Positions 27,640 to 35,723 of a DNA stretch of 64,000 nt are shown here, one piece after another. Each line of letters opens with the position of its first letter. Position 1 is the first letter of the stretch. The notes beneath the pieces are model-generated. The model had not been told where the DNA came from, did not search any database, and worked only from the letters and a program-made list of their open reading frames with translations. This stretch comes from an uncultured Eudoraea sp. (GTDB lineage Bacteria > Bacteroidota > Bacteroidia > Flavobacteriales > Flavobacteriaceae): assembly GCF_947490415.1 (NCBI RefSeq), contig NZ_CANLGX010000002.1, positions 558,001-622,000 of the forward strand, in the 5' to 3' direction. Both the position numbers and the translations under genes were made by a program.

Positions 27640-28551
27640 ATGAAATCGTTTATTAAGCAGCCCTTGGTTCATTTCCTTTTAATCGGACTTGGATTTTTTA
27701 TAATCTTTAATTTTTTTGGCTCTGGAGATGAATTGGATTCCAAAACCATTGTTGTTGATAAGGAATCTTTGATGACTTATTTTCAATACCGTTCCAAAGC
27801 ATTTAACACCCAGGTCTTTGAGGATAAACTGGCTTCAATGACAAAAGAAGAACAAAAAAATCTTATTAAAGAATACGTAAGGGAGGAAGTCCTATATCGG
27901 GAAGCCATGGCTATGGGACTCGACAGGGAAGATTATATTATTAAAAGGAGAATGATCCAAAAAGTAGAATTTATTTCACAGGGAATAGCAGAGGCAGTTA
28001 CCGATATGACTGATGAGCATATTAAAACATATTATGAAGAAAACAAGGAAGACTATTATATTGAGCCTATAGTTACTTTCACCCATGTTTTCTTTGATTC
28101 TCAGAAATGGTCACCAATGGAAGCCAAGAAAAAGGCCGAGGCCGAGGTACAGTATTTAAACAGTCATAATATTACATTCAGCGAGGCACCCGGCAGAGGA
28201 GACCGGTTTTTTTATCATACCAACTATGTAGAACGAAACCTGGAATATGTGGAAAACCATTTTGGGTCAACAATGGCTAAGAGCATTTTCGAATCTACTT
28301 CTTCCGATAAAAAATGGCTCGGCCCATTTCAATCTCAATACGGCTTTCATATAGTGATGCTTACAAAAAATGAACCGGGCAGATACCCTGACCTGGATGA
28401 TGTAACAGACAGGGTAATAGATGATGCCAGAAGGGAATATACGCGTAAGAGAAGCGATGAAAACATTCAAGGAATTATTGATGAATATGAAGTAAAACTT
28501 GCATATGATCTCCATTCAAAGGCTGAAACAAAGCTTAATGATAAAGATTAA
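27640..28551 (+). CDS. Membrane-anchored PpiC-type peptidyl-prolyl isomerase
   Basis: 303 residues. A single hydrophobic anchor (about 10-28) is followed by a SurA/PrsA-like helical N-domain and a parvulin-type domain from about 145 to 255 (TFTHVFFDSQKW... WLGPFQSQYGFHIVML). It should assist folding of proteins outside the cytoplasm. It is followed 49 bases later by HupE/UreJ and is divergent from DUF3604, so its client may be one of these partners (inference). Confidence 0.88.
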   Translation: MKSFIKQPLVHFLLIGLGFFIIFNFFGSGDELDSKTIVVDKESLMTYFQYRSKAFNTQVFEDKLASMTKEEQKNLIKEYVREEVLYREAMAMGLDREDYIIKRRMIQKVEFISQGIAEAVTDMTDEHIKTYYEENKEDYYIEPIVTFTHVFFDSQKWSPMEAKKKAEAEVQYLNSHNITFSEAPGRGDRFFYHTNYVERNLEYVENHFGSTMAKSIFESTSSDKKWLGPFQSQYGFHIVMLTKNEPGRYPDLDDVTDRVIDDARREYTRKRSDENIQGIIDEYEVKLAYDLHSKAETKLNDKD

Positions 28552-28600
28552 TTCTAATCTGGTGAACTAAATTTAAGACCTAAAATTCTTTAGATTGAAG

Positions 28601-29623
28601 ATGGCTCCATTAATAAAAAAAATCATTACCGTTAGCATTTTTCTTATCCTTACCACGGTTAGTTGGGCTCACGAATCACGTCCTTTATTCGTAGAAGTTT
28701 ACGAAAAGGAGCCAGGTGTTTATGAACTGCAATATAAAATTCCCCCTACCATACCTGAGTTTAATCTACCTGAGATATCCCTTTCCGATTCTTACAAAGC
28801 ATTAGATCGATTAGCTGTGTATCAAACAGAAGGCGGATTCATTAAAAAGCAGACTTTTAAATCAACTATAGCACTCAACGGTGCTCTGATAAGTATTAAG
28901 TACCCGGTAATGAATCCTTCGGTGGCTTCTATTATTAAAGTCAGCTTGTTGAATGGACAGAAATTCACTAAACTTTTGGGACCTGACGAATTGATATGGC
29001 GAGTACCTCAAGAGGAAAGCTTTGCCGCTGTGGCCCGGCAATACAGCATTCTAGGCATCAAACACATACTTGAAGGCTGGGATCATCTGTTATTTTTAAT
29101 TTGCCTTATGCTGGTGGCAGGAATAGGTAAAAAACTGTGGATCACCATTACCGGATTTACCATTGCACATTCCATAACCCTTGCCTTGTCTGCATTAGAT
29201 GTAGTGCGTTTACCTATCCCTCCTGTAGAGGCTGTAATTGCGCTTAGTGTAGTTTATCTTGCAGTGGAGATTGCACTACAGAAAAAGGATTCCCTTACTT
29301 ATAGATATCCTATAGCGGTATCTTCATCTTTTGGGCTCCTGCATGGTTTTGGTTTTGCCGCTGTTCTGTCTGATATAGGGCTTCCTCAAATAGAGGTAGT
29401 TACCAGTCTGTTGTTCTTTAATGTGGGGGTAGAATTGGGACAGATCATTTTTGTTCTTGGTATTTTGTTATTATGGCTGTTCATCCGTAAAATATCTTTT
29501 GATAAAAATTTGAATTCCAAATTTAAATTCAAAAGGGTTACTTTGGAAAAGTCAGTAGCGTATTTCTGCGGTTGCCTCGCTAGTTTCTGGATGATTGAAC
29601 GATTGTATGGTTTTTTGCTTTGA
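28601..29623 (+). CDS. HupE/UreJ family membrane protein
   Basis: About 340 residues from the ATG at 28601 (a TTG lies two codons earlier). A signal peptide ends near SWAHES. An extracytoplasmic domain of about 120 residues is followed by six or seven helices from about 145 on, with the family's EGWDHLLFLICLML, TIAHSITLALSAL and SFGLLHGFGFA motifs carrying conserved His and Asp. HupE/UreJ proteins are nickel or other metal permeases or hydrogenase/urease accessories. No hydrogenase or urease is here, so the role is open. Confidence 0.86.
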   Translation: MAPLIKKIITVSIFLILTTVSWAHESRPLFVEVYEKEPGVYELQYKIPPTIPEFNLPEISLSDSYKALDRLAVYQTEGGFIKKQTFKSTIALNGALISIKYPVMNPSVASIIKVSLLNGQKFTKLLGPDELIWRVPQEESFAAVARQYSILGIKHILEGWDHLLFLICLMLVAGIGKKLWITITGFTIAHSITLALSALDVVRLPIPPVEAVIALSVVYLAVEIALQKKDSLTYRYPIAVSSSFGLLHGFGFAAVLSDIGLPQIEVVTSLLFFNVGVELGQIIFVLGILLLWLFIRKISFDKNLNSKFKFKRVTLEKSVAYFCGCLASFWMIERLYGFLL

Positions 29624-29735
29624 TGTATAATTTCATAAATTCCATCCCAAAATAGTTCTCTGACATTGCAGAATAAAGGTAATCATGATAATATTTTAAT
29701 AAATCATTTCTCTAAAAGCCAAATCATATTCATAA

Positions 29736-29767
29736 AAAACGGCGCCAAATATGGCGCCGTTTTCATT
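29736..29767. terminator. Bidirectional terminator between HupE and the FadL-like gene
   Basis: An 11-bp GC-rich perfect stem (29736-29746 with 29753-29763) with a 6-nt AAATAT loop and A/T tracts on both sides lies between convergent genes ending at 29623 and 29791. It is 24 bases from the minus-strand stop. Confidence 0.9.
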
Positions 29768-29790
29768 TAAGACTATTCTTCGTTATTGAA

Positions 29791-31104
29791 CTAGTTTTTA
29801 AGGAATTTATAACTCGCTCCAACCATTATCATGGAAGTTGTCATATCATAAGAAACTTCACTGCCAGGAATTGCTCCATAAGGAGGGAAGCTAGATATAA
29901 ACTGAGGGTTTAACAATGGCCCAGAAGTGGCTTTTCCACTAAAGCCCATATGGTAAACACCGTCGATAGCCCAACGGTCGCTTATTTCATAACTCAAACC
30001 TAATTGGAATGCGTTTTTGATGATGGCTGTTGCGGGTACGTTAAAGAACGCTACATCACTGCCAATTGGATTGGAACTATAGGTATACCCAAGTCTTAAG
30101 GGTAATCTGTCAACACCTTTGTATTGAATACCAGCTGAAACAATACTAATGTTATCCCAGCCAAAACCTGCAACAGAGGCGGTTGGTGTCCAGCCTACAG
30201 ATGAAAAACCTGCTGTCTTATCATATTGAACATACCTGTAATCTAAAGCCAGATCAAATTGGCCAGGAGAAAAACCGAGGCCTAAGGACCAGATAGCCGG
30301 GTAATCCATTTTGAATTCATTTTCACCGGTACTTGAATCCAGATAGGTGTTATCAAATTTAAAATCTCCAAATGATTGCTTGGTTTTATAAGAAGCTCCT
30401 GCAGAGAATCCTGCCCCGGAATCATAATATACTCCCAATTGTCCTCCGAAACCTAGTGCTGTTGCCTTGTCGGCTGAAGGATAACCAGCTAGTGTAGGAT
30501 TTGCGGTAGGGTTGGGCATTAATTCAAGAGTTGCATAATTAAAAGTGGGTTGAAGTCCTATTGAGAATTTATCTGATAATTGATAGGCATAAGTAAAACC
30601 TAATTGCAGTAAACTATAATCAGATTCTATTCGGCCAAATCCTCCCATGCTTTGAGGCATATTAATAGGGTTGGTAGTACTTTCAGGAAATGTAACCCCA
30701 AATCCGCTGATACCAAAAGCGGAAGCACCAAAAGTGTGCTTGCTACCTTCTTTTCCCCAAACCATTGCTAAAGCTGGTAAAGGTGAAACCCCCCTGTCGT
30801 CTTCAGTTGTGCCGCTAAAAAAGTTCCCCGTTGGATTACCACCGCTGTCAAATTCTGGGACAGTAGAACTCAGTTCAGGTGAGGAGAAGAATAGACCAAG
30901 GTCAAACTTTATGATCTTCTCATCAAATGTGGAAATAGAAGCAGGGTTCCATTGTATTGCACCTGAAATATCCAAAGGCTGACCAGTTGAGGCACCACCC
31001 ATTGACATATTTACAGCGCCCACACCCTGCATGATATGGCCTGCTTGTGAATATGCAGCAGTTGCAAATAATAGAAAACAAAGTTTTAAAAAATATGCTT
31101 TCAT
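29791..31104 (-). CDS. OmpP1/FadL/TodX family outer-membrane transport protein
   Basis: About 437 residues from the ATG at 31104. The longer frame to 31224 lacks a signal, whereas this start gives MKAYFLKLCFLLFATAAYS followed by the family-typical QAGHIMQGVGAVNMSMGGAS. The rest is beta-barrel with repeated aromatic/Gly strands and a C-terminal ASYKFLKN. FadL-type proteins admit hydrophobic compounds through the outer membrane. Its promoter region has an ATGAT-N4-GTCAT palindrome at the same spacing as the sulfur genes, so it may belong to that regulon and admit a sulfur compound or quinone-like molecule (inference). Confidence 0.88.
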   Translation of the reverse strand: MKAYFLKLCFLLFATAAYSQAGHIMQGVGAVNMSMGGASTGQPLDISGAIQWNPASISTFDEKIIKFDLGLFFSSPELSSTVPEFDSGGNPTGNFFSGTTEDDRGVSPLPALAMVWGKEGSKHTFGASAFGISGFGVTFPESTTNPINMPQSMGGFGRIESDYSLLQLGFTYAYQLSDKFSIGLQPTFNYATLELMPNPTANPTLAGYPSADKATALGFGGQLGVYYDSGAGFSAGASYKTKQSFGDFKFDNTYLDSSTGENEFKMDYPAIWSLGLGFSPGQFDLALDYRYVQYDKTAGFSSVGWTPTASVAGFGWDNISIVSAGIQYKGVDRLPLRLGYTYSSNPIGSDVAFFNVPATAIIKNAFQLGLSYEISDRWAIDGVYHMGFSGKATSGPLLNPQFISSFPPYGAIPGSEVSYDMTTSMIMVGASYKFLKN

Positions 31105-31230
31105 GTTTAAGTAATTTGTGCAACTAAAAACAAATCCTAACCGCTTCAATTCAGGGTTAATTATTATTGATAATTGCTGGTTAATAACTGAATTATAGTG
31201 CGAAGTTAAATTCAAGATATTCAATTAATT

Positions 31231-31244
31231 ATGACAATTATCAT
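31231..31244 (-). promoter_or_regulatory. ATGAT-N4-GTCAT site (minus strand) of the FadL-like gene
   Basis: On the minus strand it reads ATGAT AATT GTCAT. Its centre is 36.5 bp from the end of TAACTTCG (31208 down to 31201 on the minus strand), one mismatch from TAnnTTTG. The gene starts at 31104. Confidence 0.55.
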
Positions 31245-31383
31245 AGTTTGAATTCATGCATAAAACGGCCATTTTAAGCATAAAGTAAGTGACGGTTTTG
31301 CAAGGATAAAAACCGGGAAAAGGCCCGTATTAGCCTTGGTTTAGGACTTTAAACTCTTTGGTTTATTCTAAGAAGATAGTTGT

Positions 31384-31397
31384 GTAACTCATGTTAC
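31384..31397. promoter_or_regulatory. GTAAC-N4-GTTAC palindrome, distal
   Basis: GTAAC TCAT GTTAC, perfect. It does not stand at the fixed spacing from a -7 element on either strand, so it may be a distal or cooperative site between the two divergent promoters. Confidence 0.55.
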
Positions 31398-31485
31398 ATT
31401 CACCCAAAATTTACAGAGACAATGTTAATTCATCTAAAATAGCATTGTTGGACAAATGGAGCTTTTTTGGCTATTACAGTGCACA

Positions 31486-31499
31486 ATGATAAAAGTCAT
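31486..31499 (+). promoter_or_regulatory. ATGAT-N4-GTCAT site, upstream promoter of PDO-rhodanese
   Basis: ATGAT AAAA GTCAT. Its centre (31492.5) is 36.5 bp from the end of GAGCTTTG (31522-31529), one mismatch from TAnnTTTG. The next palindrome starts on the last base of that element. Confidence 0.55.
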
Positions 31500-31528
31500 T
31501 CTTTTTTAGTTCGTAAAAAGTGAGCTTT

Positions 31529-31572
31529 GTAACCTAAGTTACTGTAAAAGTGCCGATTGCTTAATACTTTTA
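31529..31572 (+). promoter_or_regulatory. GTAAC-N4-GTTAC site and -7 element, proximal promoter of PDO-rhodanese
   Basis: GTAAC CTAA GTTAC at 31529-31542, centre 31535.5. TACTTTTA, one mismatch from TAnnTTTG, ends at 31572, again 36.5 bp from the centre. The start codon at 31597 follows 25 bases later. Confidence 0.65.
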
Positions 31573-31596
31573 TTACATAAAATCTAAAATTAAAAA

Positions 31597-33012
31597 ATGA
31601 ATATAGAACAGATTTATACGGGATGTTTAGCCCATGCAGCTTATTATTTGGAGAGTAAAGGTGAAGCCGCAATATTTGATCCATTAAGGGAAGTTGAGCC
31701 CTATATTGCAAGGGCCAAGAAAGATAATGCAACAATAAAGTATGTTTTTGAAACACATTTTCATGCAGATTTTGTTAGTGGTCATTTAGATCTAAAGAAA
31801 AAAACCGGTGCGGAAATTGTATTTGGTCCAACCGCTAAACCTGGATACGAAGCTACTGTTGCAAAGGATAATCAGATTTTTAAAGTTGGGGATTATCAGG
31901 TTAAAGTAATTCACACTCCAGGTCATACAATGGAGAGTACTACTTATTTGTTACTAGACGAGAATGGAAAGGAACATGGTCTAATAACCGGTGATACATT
32001 ATTTATTGGAGATGTGGGCAGACCAGATCTTGCCCAACATGTAATTTCTGAACTTACTGAGGAAAAATTGGCCGGATATTTATTTGATTCACTTCGTAAT
32101 AAAATCATGCCGTTAGATGATAATTTGATTGTTTACCCCAATCATGGTGCAGGTTCCGCTTGCGGAAAAATGATGAGTAAGGAAACGACAGACACTCTGG
32201 GGCATCAGAAAAAAGTAAATTATGCGCTAAGGCCGAATATGACCAAAGACGAATTTATAAAAGAACTGCTTACTGGTTTAACAGCACCTCCGGGATATTT
32301 CCCGCAGAATGTCTTGATGAATATTAAGGGGTATGAGAGTCTGGACACCATCAAAGAAAGGGGGGAAAGGCCTTTATCACCGGCTGCTTTTGAAGTAGCT
32401 GCGAATGAAACGAATGCGCTAATGTTGGACACGCGCAAGCCTGAAGATTTTGCAAAAGGGCATATTCCCAATAGTATAAATATTGGTCTTGATGGCAATT
32501 TCGCCCAATGGGTTGGAGAAATGATACCAGACGTAAAACAGGATATTTTGCTAATAACCTATCCGAATAAAGAAGAAGAAGCTATTACCAGACTTTCAAG
32601 AGTAGGTTATGACCATGCAATTGGTTTCTTAGATGGTGGATTTGATGCCTGGCAAAAGGAGAAGAGGCAAGTTGAAAGAATTAATAGAATTACGGCAAGT
32701 CAGTTTGAAAAGGCATATTTTGGGGAAGGACCACTTGTTTTTGATATAAGGAAAAAAAGTGAATTTGATTCTGAACATGTTATTGGAGCGATTAATATTC
32801 CTTTAAATGAATTAAATCAGCATCTTTCACAATTTCCAAAAGATAAACCCTTTGTGCTGTACTGTGAAGGAGGTTACAGAAGTATGATCGCTGCATCTAT
32901 CTTAATGCAGAGAGGTTGGGAAGATTTCGTTGATGTCTCGGATGGTTTTGATGAAATCAAAAAAACAAAGGTTGAAAAATCGGATTATATATGTCCGACT
33001 ACCATGTTGTAG
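31597..33012 (+). CDS. Persulfide-dioxygenase-type MBL-fold protein fused to two rhodanese domains
   Basis: 471 residues. Residues 1-245 are a metallo-beta-lactamase domain with ETHFHADFVSGH (His54, His56, Asp58), HTPGHT (His110) and TGDTLF (Asp133), the pattern of ETHE1/CstB-like persulfide dioxygenases. The first rhodanese domain (about 265-355) has no cysteine at the active loop (ITYPNKEEE). The second (about 365-455) has Cys423 in YCEGGYRS. It would oxidise glutathione- or low-molecular-weight persulfide to sulfite and/or transfer the sulfane sulfur. It heads a four-gene sulfur operon and complements the SQR. Confidence 0.9.
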   Translation: MNIEQIYTGCLAHAAYYLESKGEAAIFDPLREVEPYIARAKKDNATIKYVFETHFHADFVSGHLDLKKKTGAEIVFGPTAKPGYEATVAKDNQIFKVGDYQVKVIHTPGHTMESTTYLLLDENGKEHGLITGDTLFIGDVGRPDLAQHVISELTEEKLAGYLFDSLRNKIMPLDDNLIVYPNHGAGSACGKMMSKETTDTLGHQKKVNYALRPNMTKDEFIKELLTGLTAPPGYFPQNVLMNIKGYESLDTIKERGERPLSPAAFEVAANETNALMLDTRKPEDFAKGHIPNSINIGLDGNFAQWVGEMIPDVKQDILLITYPNKEEEAITRLSRVGYDHAIGFLDGGFDAWQKEKRQVERINRITASQFEKAYFGEGPLVFDIRKKSEFDSEHVIGAINIPLNELNQHLSQFPKDKPFVLYCEGGYRSMIAASILMQRGWEDFVDVSDGFDEIKKTKVEKSDYICPTTML

Positions 33013-33110
33013 AAATTTGTTTTGGTTGATTGTTACGGGAATGGCCAGATTAATTTTTGGTTGTTCCCTTTCCTGCCGAAATTTTATTAATTATTTATAG
33101 AGAAATAGCA

Positions 33111-33455
33111 ATGTCATTATTTAAAACATTATTCGGGTTAAATACCTTACAATCAGATAAATTTGAGATTTTAGAAGTTTCAAAATATAAAGAGGCTATT
33201 AAAGACCCGAAAGTTCAGTTGGTCGATGTTAGGACAGCCAAAGAATATAAACGGGGGCACATTGGGAAAGCCATTAATATTGATTTATTTAATTCAGTTG
33301 ACTTTCAAAAATCATTTGAAAAATTGCAAAAGGACAAGCCTGTTTATCTCTATTGCCAGTCCGGAAACAGAAGTCAAAAGGCAGCAAGAAGACTTATCCA
33401 GATGGGATTTGAAAAGATTTATGATCTAAAAGGAGGAATAATAAGATGGGAATAG
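33111..33455 (+). CDS. Single-domain rhodanese sulfurtransferase
   Basis: About 114 residues from the ATG at 33111, which removes a poorly fitting 18-residue extension. It is a single rhodanese domain with LVDVRTAKEYKRGHI and active-site Cys82 in YCQSGNRS. There is no signal peptide, so it acts in the cytoplasm. It accepts sulfane sulfur and passes it to a thiol acceptor. It lies 98 bases after the PDO-rhodanese gene and is probably cotranscribed. Confidence 0.9.
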   Translation: MSLFKTLFGLNTLQSDKFEILEVSKYKEAIKDPKVQLVDVRTAKEYKRGHIGKAINIDLFNSVDFQKSFEKLQKDKPVYLYCQSGNRSQKAARRLIQMGFEKIYDLKGGIIRWE

Positions 33456-33492
33456 TGATCTAGATATTCATACAAACAAAATAATATAAATT

Positions 33493-33762
33493 ATGAAGGC
33501 CTCAGTAATAGTTCAAAACCTCAAATGTGGTGGTTGTGCAAAAACCATCACTAGTAAATTATCAGAAATGGACCGTCTTTCAGACATTGATGTGGATACA
33601 GAAACGGCCACAGTTCATTTTACCTATGAAAATATTGATGATGCCATTTTAGTCAAGGATAAACTAAAAGAACTTGGATATCCTTCCATTGAGTATAGAA
33701 ATAGTACATCCGCTAAAGCACGCTCATTTTTGAGTTGTGCAAGTGGGAAAATGTCGAAATAA
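33493..33762 (+). CDS. Heavy-metal-associated (HMA) domain protein
   Basis: 89 residues. The HMA ferredoxin-like fold carries the metal-binding pair in CGGC (Cys12, Cys15), and a C-terminal tail has one more Cys (FLSCASGK). It probably binds Cu(I) or a similar soft metal. Its stop overlaps the start of the diheme lipoprotein (TAATG), so the two are translationally coupled. A metal chaperone beside persulfide enzymes would help where reactive sulfur and copper interact (inference). Confidence 0.88.
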   Translation: MKASVIVQNLKCGGCAKTITSKLSEMDRLSDIDVDTETATVHFTYENIDDAILVKDKLKELGYPSIEYRNSTSAKARSFLSCASGKMSK

Positions 33763-34817
33763 TGAAGTTCCAATTATTCTTTTTGGCACTGATATTCTTG
33801 GTGTCTTGTAGGGAATCACCCAAAACCAGCCTTCAGGTCATTAATGAGAATTCTCCAAGTATCCCGTCGGCTGATAACACTCATCCGGGAAAAATTTTAT
33901 TGGAAAAACAATGCTACACCTGTCATAATCCTGAGACTGCGCAGAACGAAATGATAGCACCCCCAATGATCGCAGTTAAGAAACACTATCTCAAAGCAAC
34001 AACTTCAAGAGACCAATTTGTTAAGGACATCATGTCCTGGGTGAAAGATCCCAGTGAGAAAAATTCGAGAATGCCAGGGGCCTTAAGAAAATTTGGAATA
34101 ATGCCATATCAATCCTTTCCGGAAGAGACAATTACACAAATTGCGGAATATCTATATGATAATGAGATAGATACACCGGATTGGTTCCAATCCCATACAG
34201 GTAAAGGTCAGGGTAAAGGAAAGGGAATGGGGAAAAGAAAGGTAATGGGTGAATGCTCCGGAAATTGTATGGGCAAAGATCAGGGGCAGTGTAAACATAT
34301 GGGAAAAGCATCCATAGACACCCTTAATAAATATAAGAAGTTAGGTCAGAAGTACGCGGCTGAAGCAAAGGGTGCATTAGGTAAGAAATTAGTGCAGGCT
34401 ATTACTGAAAAAGGTCCGGATGGCGCAGTTGAATTTTGTAATATAAATGCACTTCCACTAACAGACAGTATATCTTTAGCGAAAGGGGCTACAATAAGGC
34501 GTGTTACTGATAAGCCCAGAAACCCTTTAAACAGAGCCAATGAAAAGGAGTTAACTTTTATAGCGGACTTTAAAGAAAAGCTGGTGTCAGGTAAGGCTGT
34601 AGATCCAATTTTGGACATAAGGGATGGTCAGATAGACTTTTATTATCCAATTACAACAAACGCCATGTGCCTTCAGTGCCATGGAGTGTCAGAAGAGCAG
34701 ATCGCAACATCTACTTTAGCCATCCTGGATAAACTCTATCCAAAAGATATGGCCCGGGATTATCATGACAACGAGGTCAGAGGAATCTGGGCCATAAGTT
34801 TTAAAGAAAATAATTAA
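33762..34817 (+). CDS. Diheme c-type lipoprotein with Tll0287-like domain
   Basis: 351 residues from the ATG at 33762. The longer frame from 33735 overlaps the HMA gene and spoils the lipobox VSC (Cys16). The first heme domain has CYTCH (Cys51-His55). A stretch rich in Gly, Lys, Met and Cys (about 147-182, with ECSGNC and QCKHM) separates it from a Tll0287-like/DUF3365 heme domain with CLQCH (Cys303-His307). Tll0287-like domains occur as heme redox sensors or electron carriers. In this operon it may accept electrons from sulfite or sulfur oxidation or sense the redox state (inference). Confidence 0.85.
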   Translation: MKFQLFFLALIFLVSCRESPKTSLQVINENSPSIPSADNTHPGKILLEKQCYTCHNPETAQNEMIAPPMIAVKKHYLKATTSRDQFVKDIMSWVKDPSEKNSRMPGALRKFGIMPYQSFPEETITQIAEYLYDNEIDTPDWFQSHTGKGQGKGKGMGKRKVMGECSGNCMGKDQGQCKHMGKASIDTLNKYKKLGQKYAAEAKGALGKKLVQAITEKGPDGAVEFCNINALPLTDSISLAKGATIRRVTDKPRNPLNRANEKELTFIADFKEKLVSGKAVDPILDIRDGQIDFYYPITTNAMCLQCHGVSEEQIATSTLAILDKLYPKDMARDYHDNEVRGIWAISFKENN

Positions 34818-34829
34818 ATGAAATTTTCC

Positions 34830-35711
34830 TTATTGGTCATCCTTAGGTTTCCCAAAGCCATATAATTCCTGATGCACAAAATCATGTGGAAATTTTTCAT
34901 CTCCGGGGAAACCAAGTTCTATCGTTCCGCTGTCTTCTGGAACATAATTGGTTTTAAAAATATAATCCCAGAGACTTAAACTGATTCCAAAATTAATACC
35001 ATATCTCCCTTCAGGTAAAGCCTTTACATGATGGTAAAGATGCATAACCGGATTATTTAAAATATACTTCAATGGGCCATAGGTAATTTTAATATTGGAG
35101 TGATTTAAATGACCAATGGCAATAGCAAGAAAATGAACCACATATGCCTGCTCTGGTTCAAATCCGCCCAGAATCATTACCCCGAAAACTTTTAGGGGCT
35201 TGTATAAGATATTCTCCATCCAATGATAGCGCAGATGGGCGGCAAAGCCCATTTCCTTCACAGAATGATGCACTTTATGAAAATTCCATAAGAAATGATA
35301 CTTGTGAAGCAGGATATGAGTAAACCATTGAACAAAATCTAAAACAATAAAAAACAAAAGTAATTGTAGCCACATGGGATATAGGGAAATATCTACTATA
35401 GCAAGACTTTTAGATGTAATTCCAAGATCGCTGAATAATGCTTCTAATAAATTATAGAATCCGCTAATCGCAATAGCGAACATGAAAAAATTAAAGAACA
35501 TATAAAAAGCATCCAACCAAAAGTCTTTTCTAAAAATAGATTGGTCCTTCCGCCATGGAAAAAGAATTTCCAGAATCCAAACTGCTAATGAAATTACCAC
35601 CAGTCCCCAAAAATAGTTCGTATACCAGGGAACATCAAAAATAATAGACTTCCAGGTCCAATTTACACTCCCCGAAAAAGCCGAAACAAATGCATCAATA
35701 TATTTTTCCAT
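34830..35711 (-). CDS. Sterol desaturase / fatty acid hydroxylase family protein
   Basis: 293 residues, membrane-embedded, with about four helices. The three di-iron His motifs are seen: HILLHKYH, FHKVHHS and HLYHHVKALPEGRYG. These enzymes hydroxylate or desaturate lipids with O2. It is convergent with the diheme gene, 12 bases away, and 12 bases downstream of the sulfurtransferase gene on the same strand, so it probably belongs to the sulfite dehydrogenase transcript. The reason for this association is unknown. Confidence 0.9.
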   Translation of the reverse strand: MEKYIDAFVSAFSGSVNWTWKSIIFDVPWYTNYFWGLVVISLAVWILEILFPWRKDQSIFRKDFWLDAFYMFFNFFMFAIAISGFYNLLEALFSDLGITSKSLAIVDISLYPMWLQLLLFFIVLDFVQWFTHILLHKYHFLWNFHKVHHSVKEMGFAAHLRYHWMENILYKPLKVFGVMILGGFEPEQAYVVHFLAIAIGHLNHSNIKITYGPLKYILNNPVMHLYHHVKALPEGRYGINFGISLSLWDYIFKTNYVPEDSGTIELGFPGDEKFPHDFVHQELYGFGKPKDDQ

Positions 35712-35723
35712 AATTATTTAGTT

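Larger units (their letters stand above)
31105..31596. other. Large divergent control region between FadL-like and PDO-rhodanese genes
   Basis: 492 bases without a gene. It holds four palindromes of the two window-wide types: ATGAC-N4-ATCAT at 31231, GTAAC-N4-GTTAC at 31384, ATGAT-N4-GTCAT at 31486 and GTAAC-N4-GTTAC at 31529. Three of the four are spaced to a -7 like element. It is the densest regulatory stretch in the window. Confidence 0.7.

Noticed and set aside
31354-31427. Promoter controlled by the palindrome at 31384
   Set aside because: No TAnnTTTG-like element at the shared spacing on either strand.
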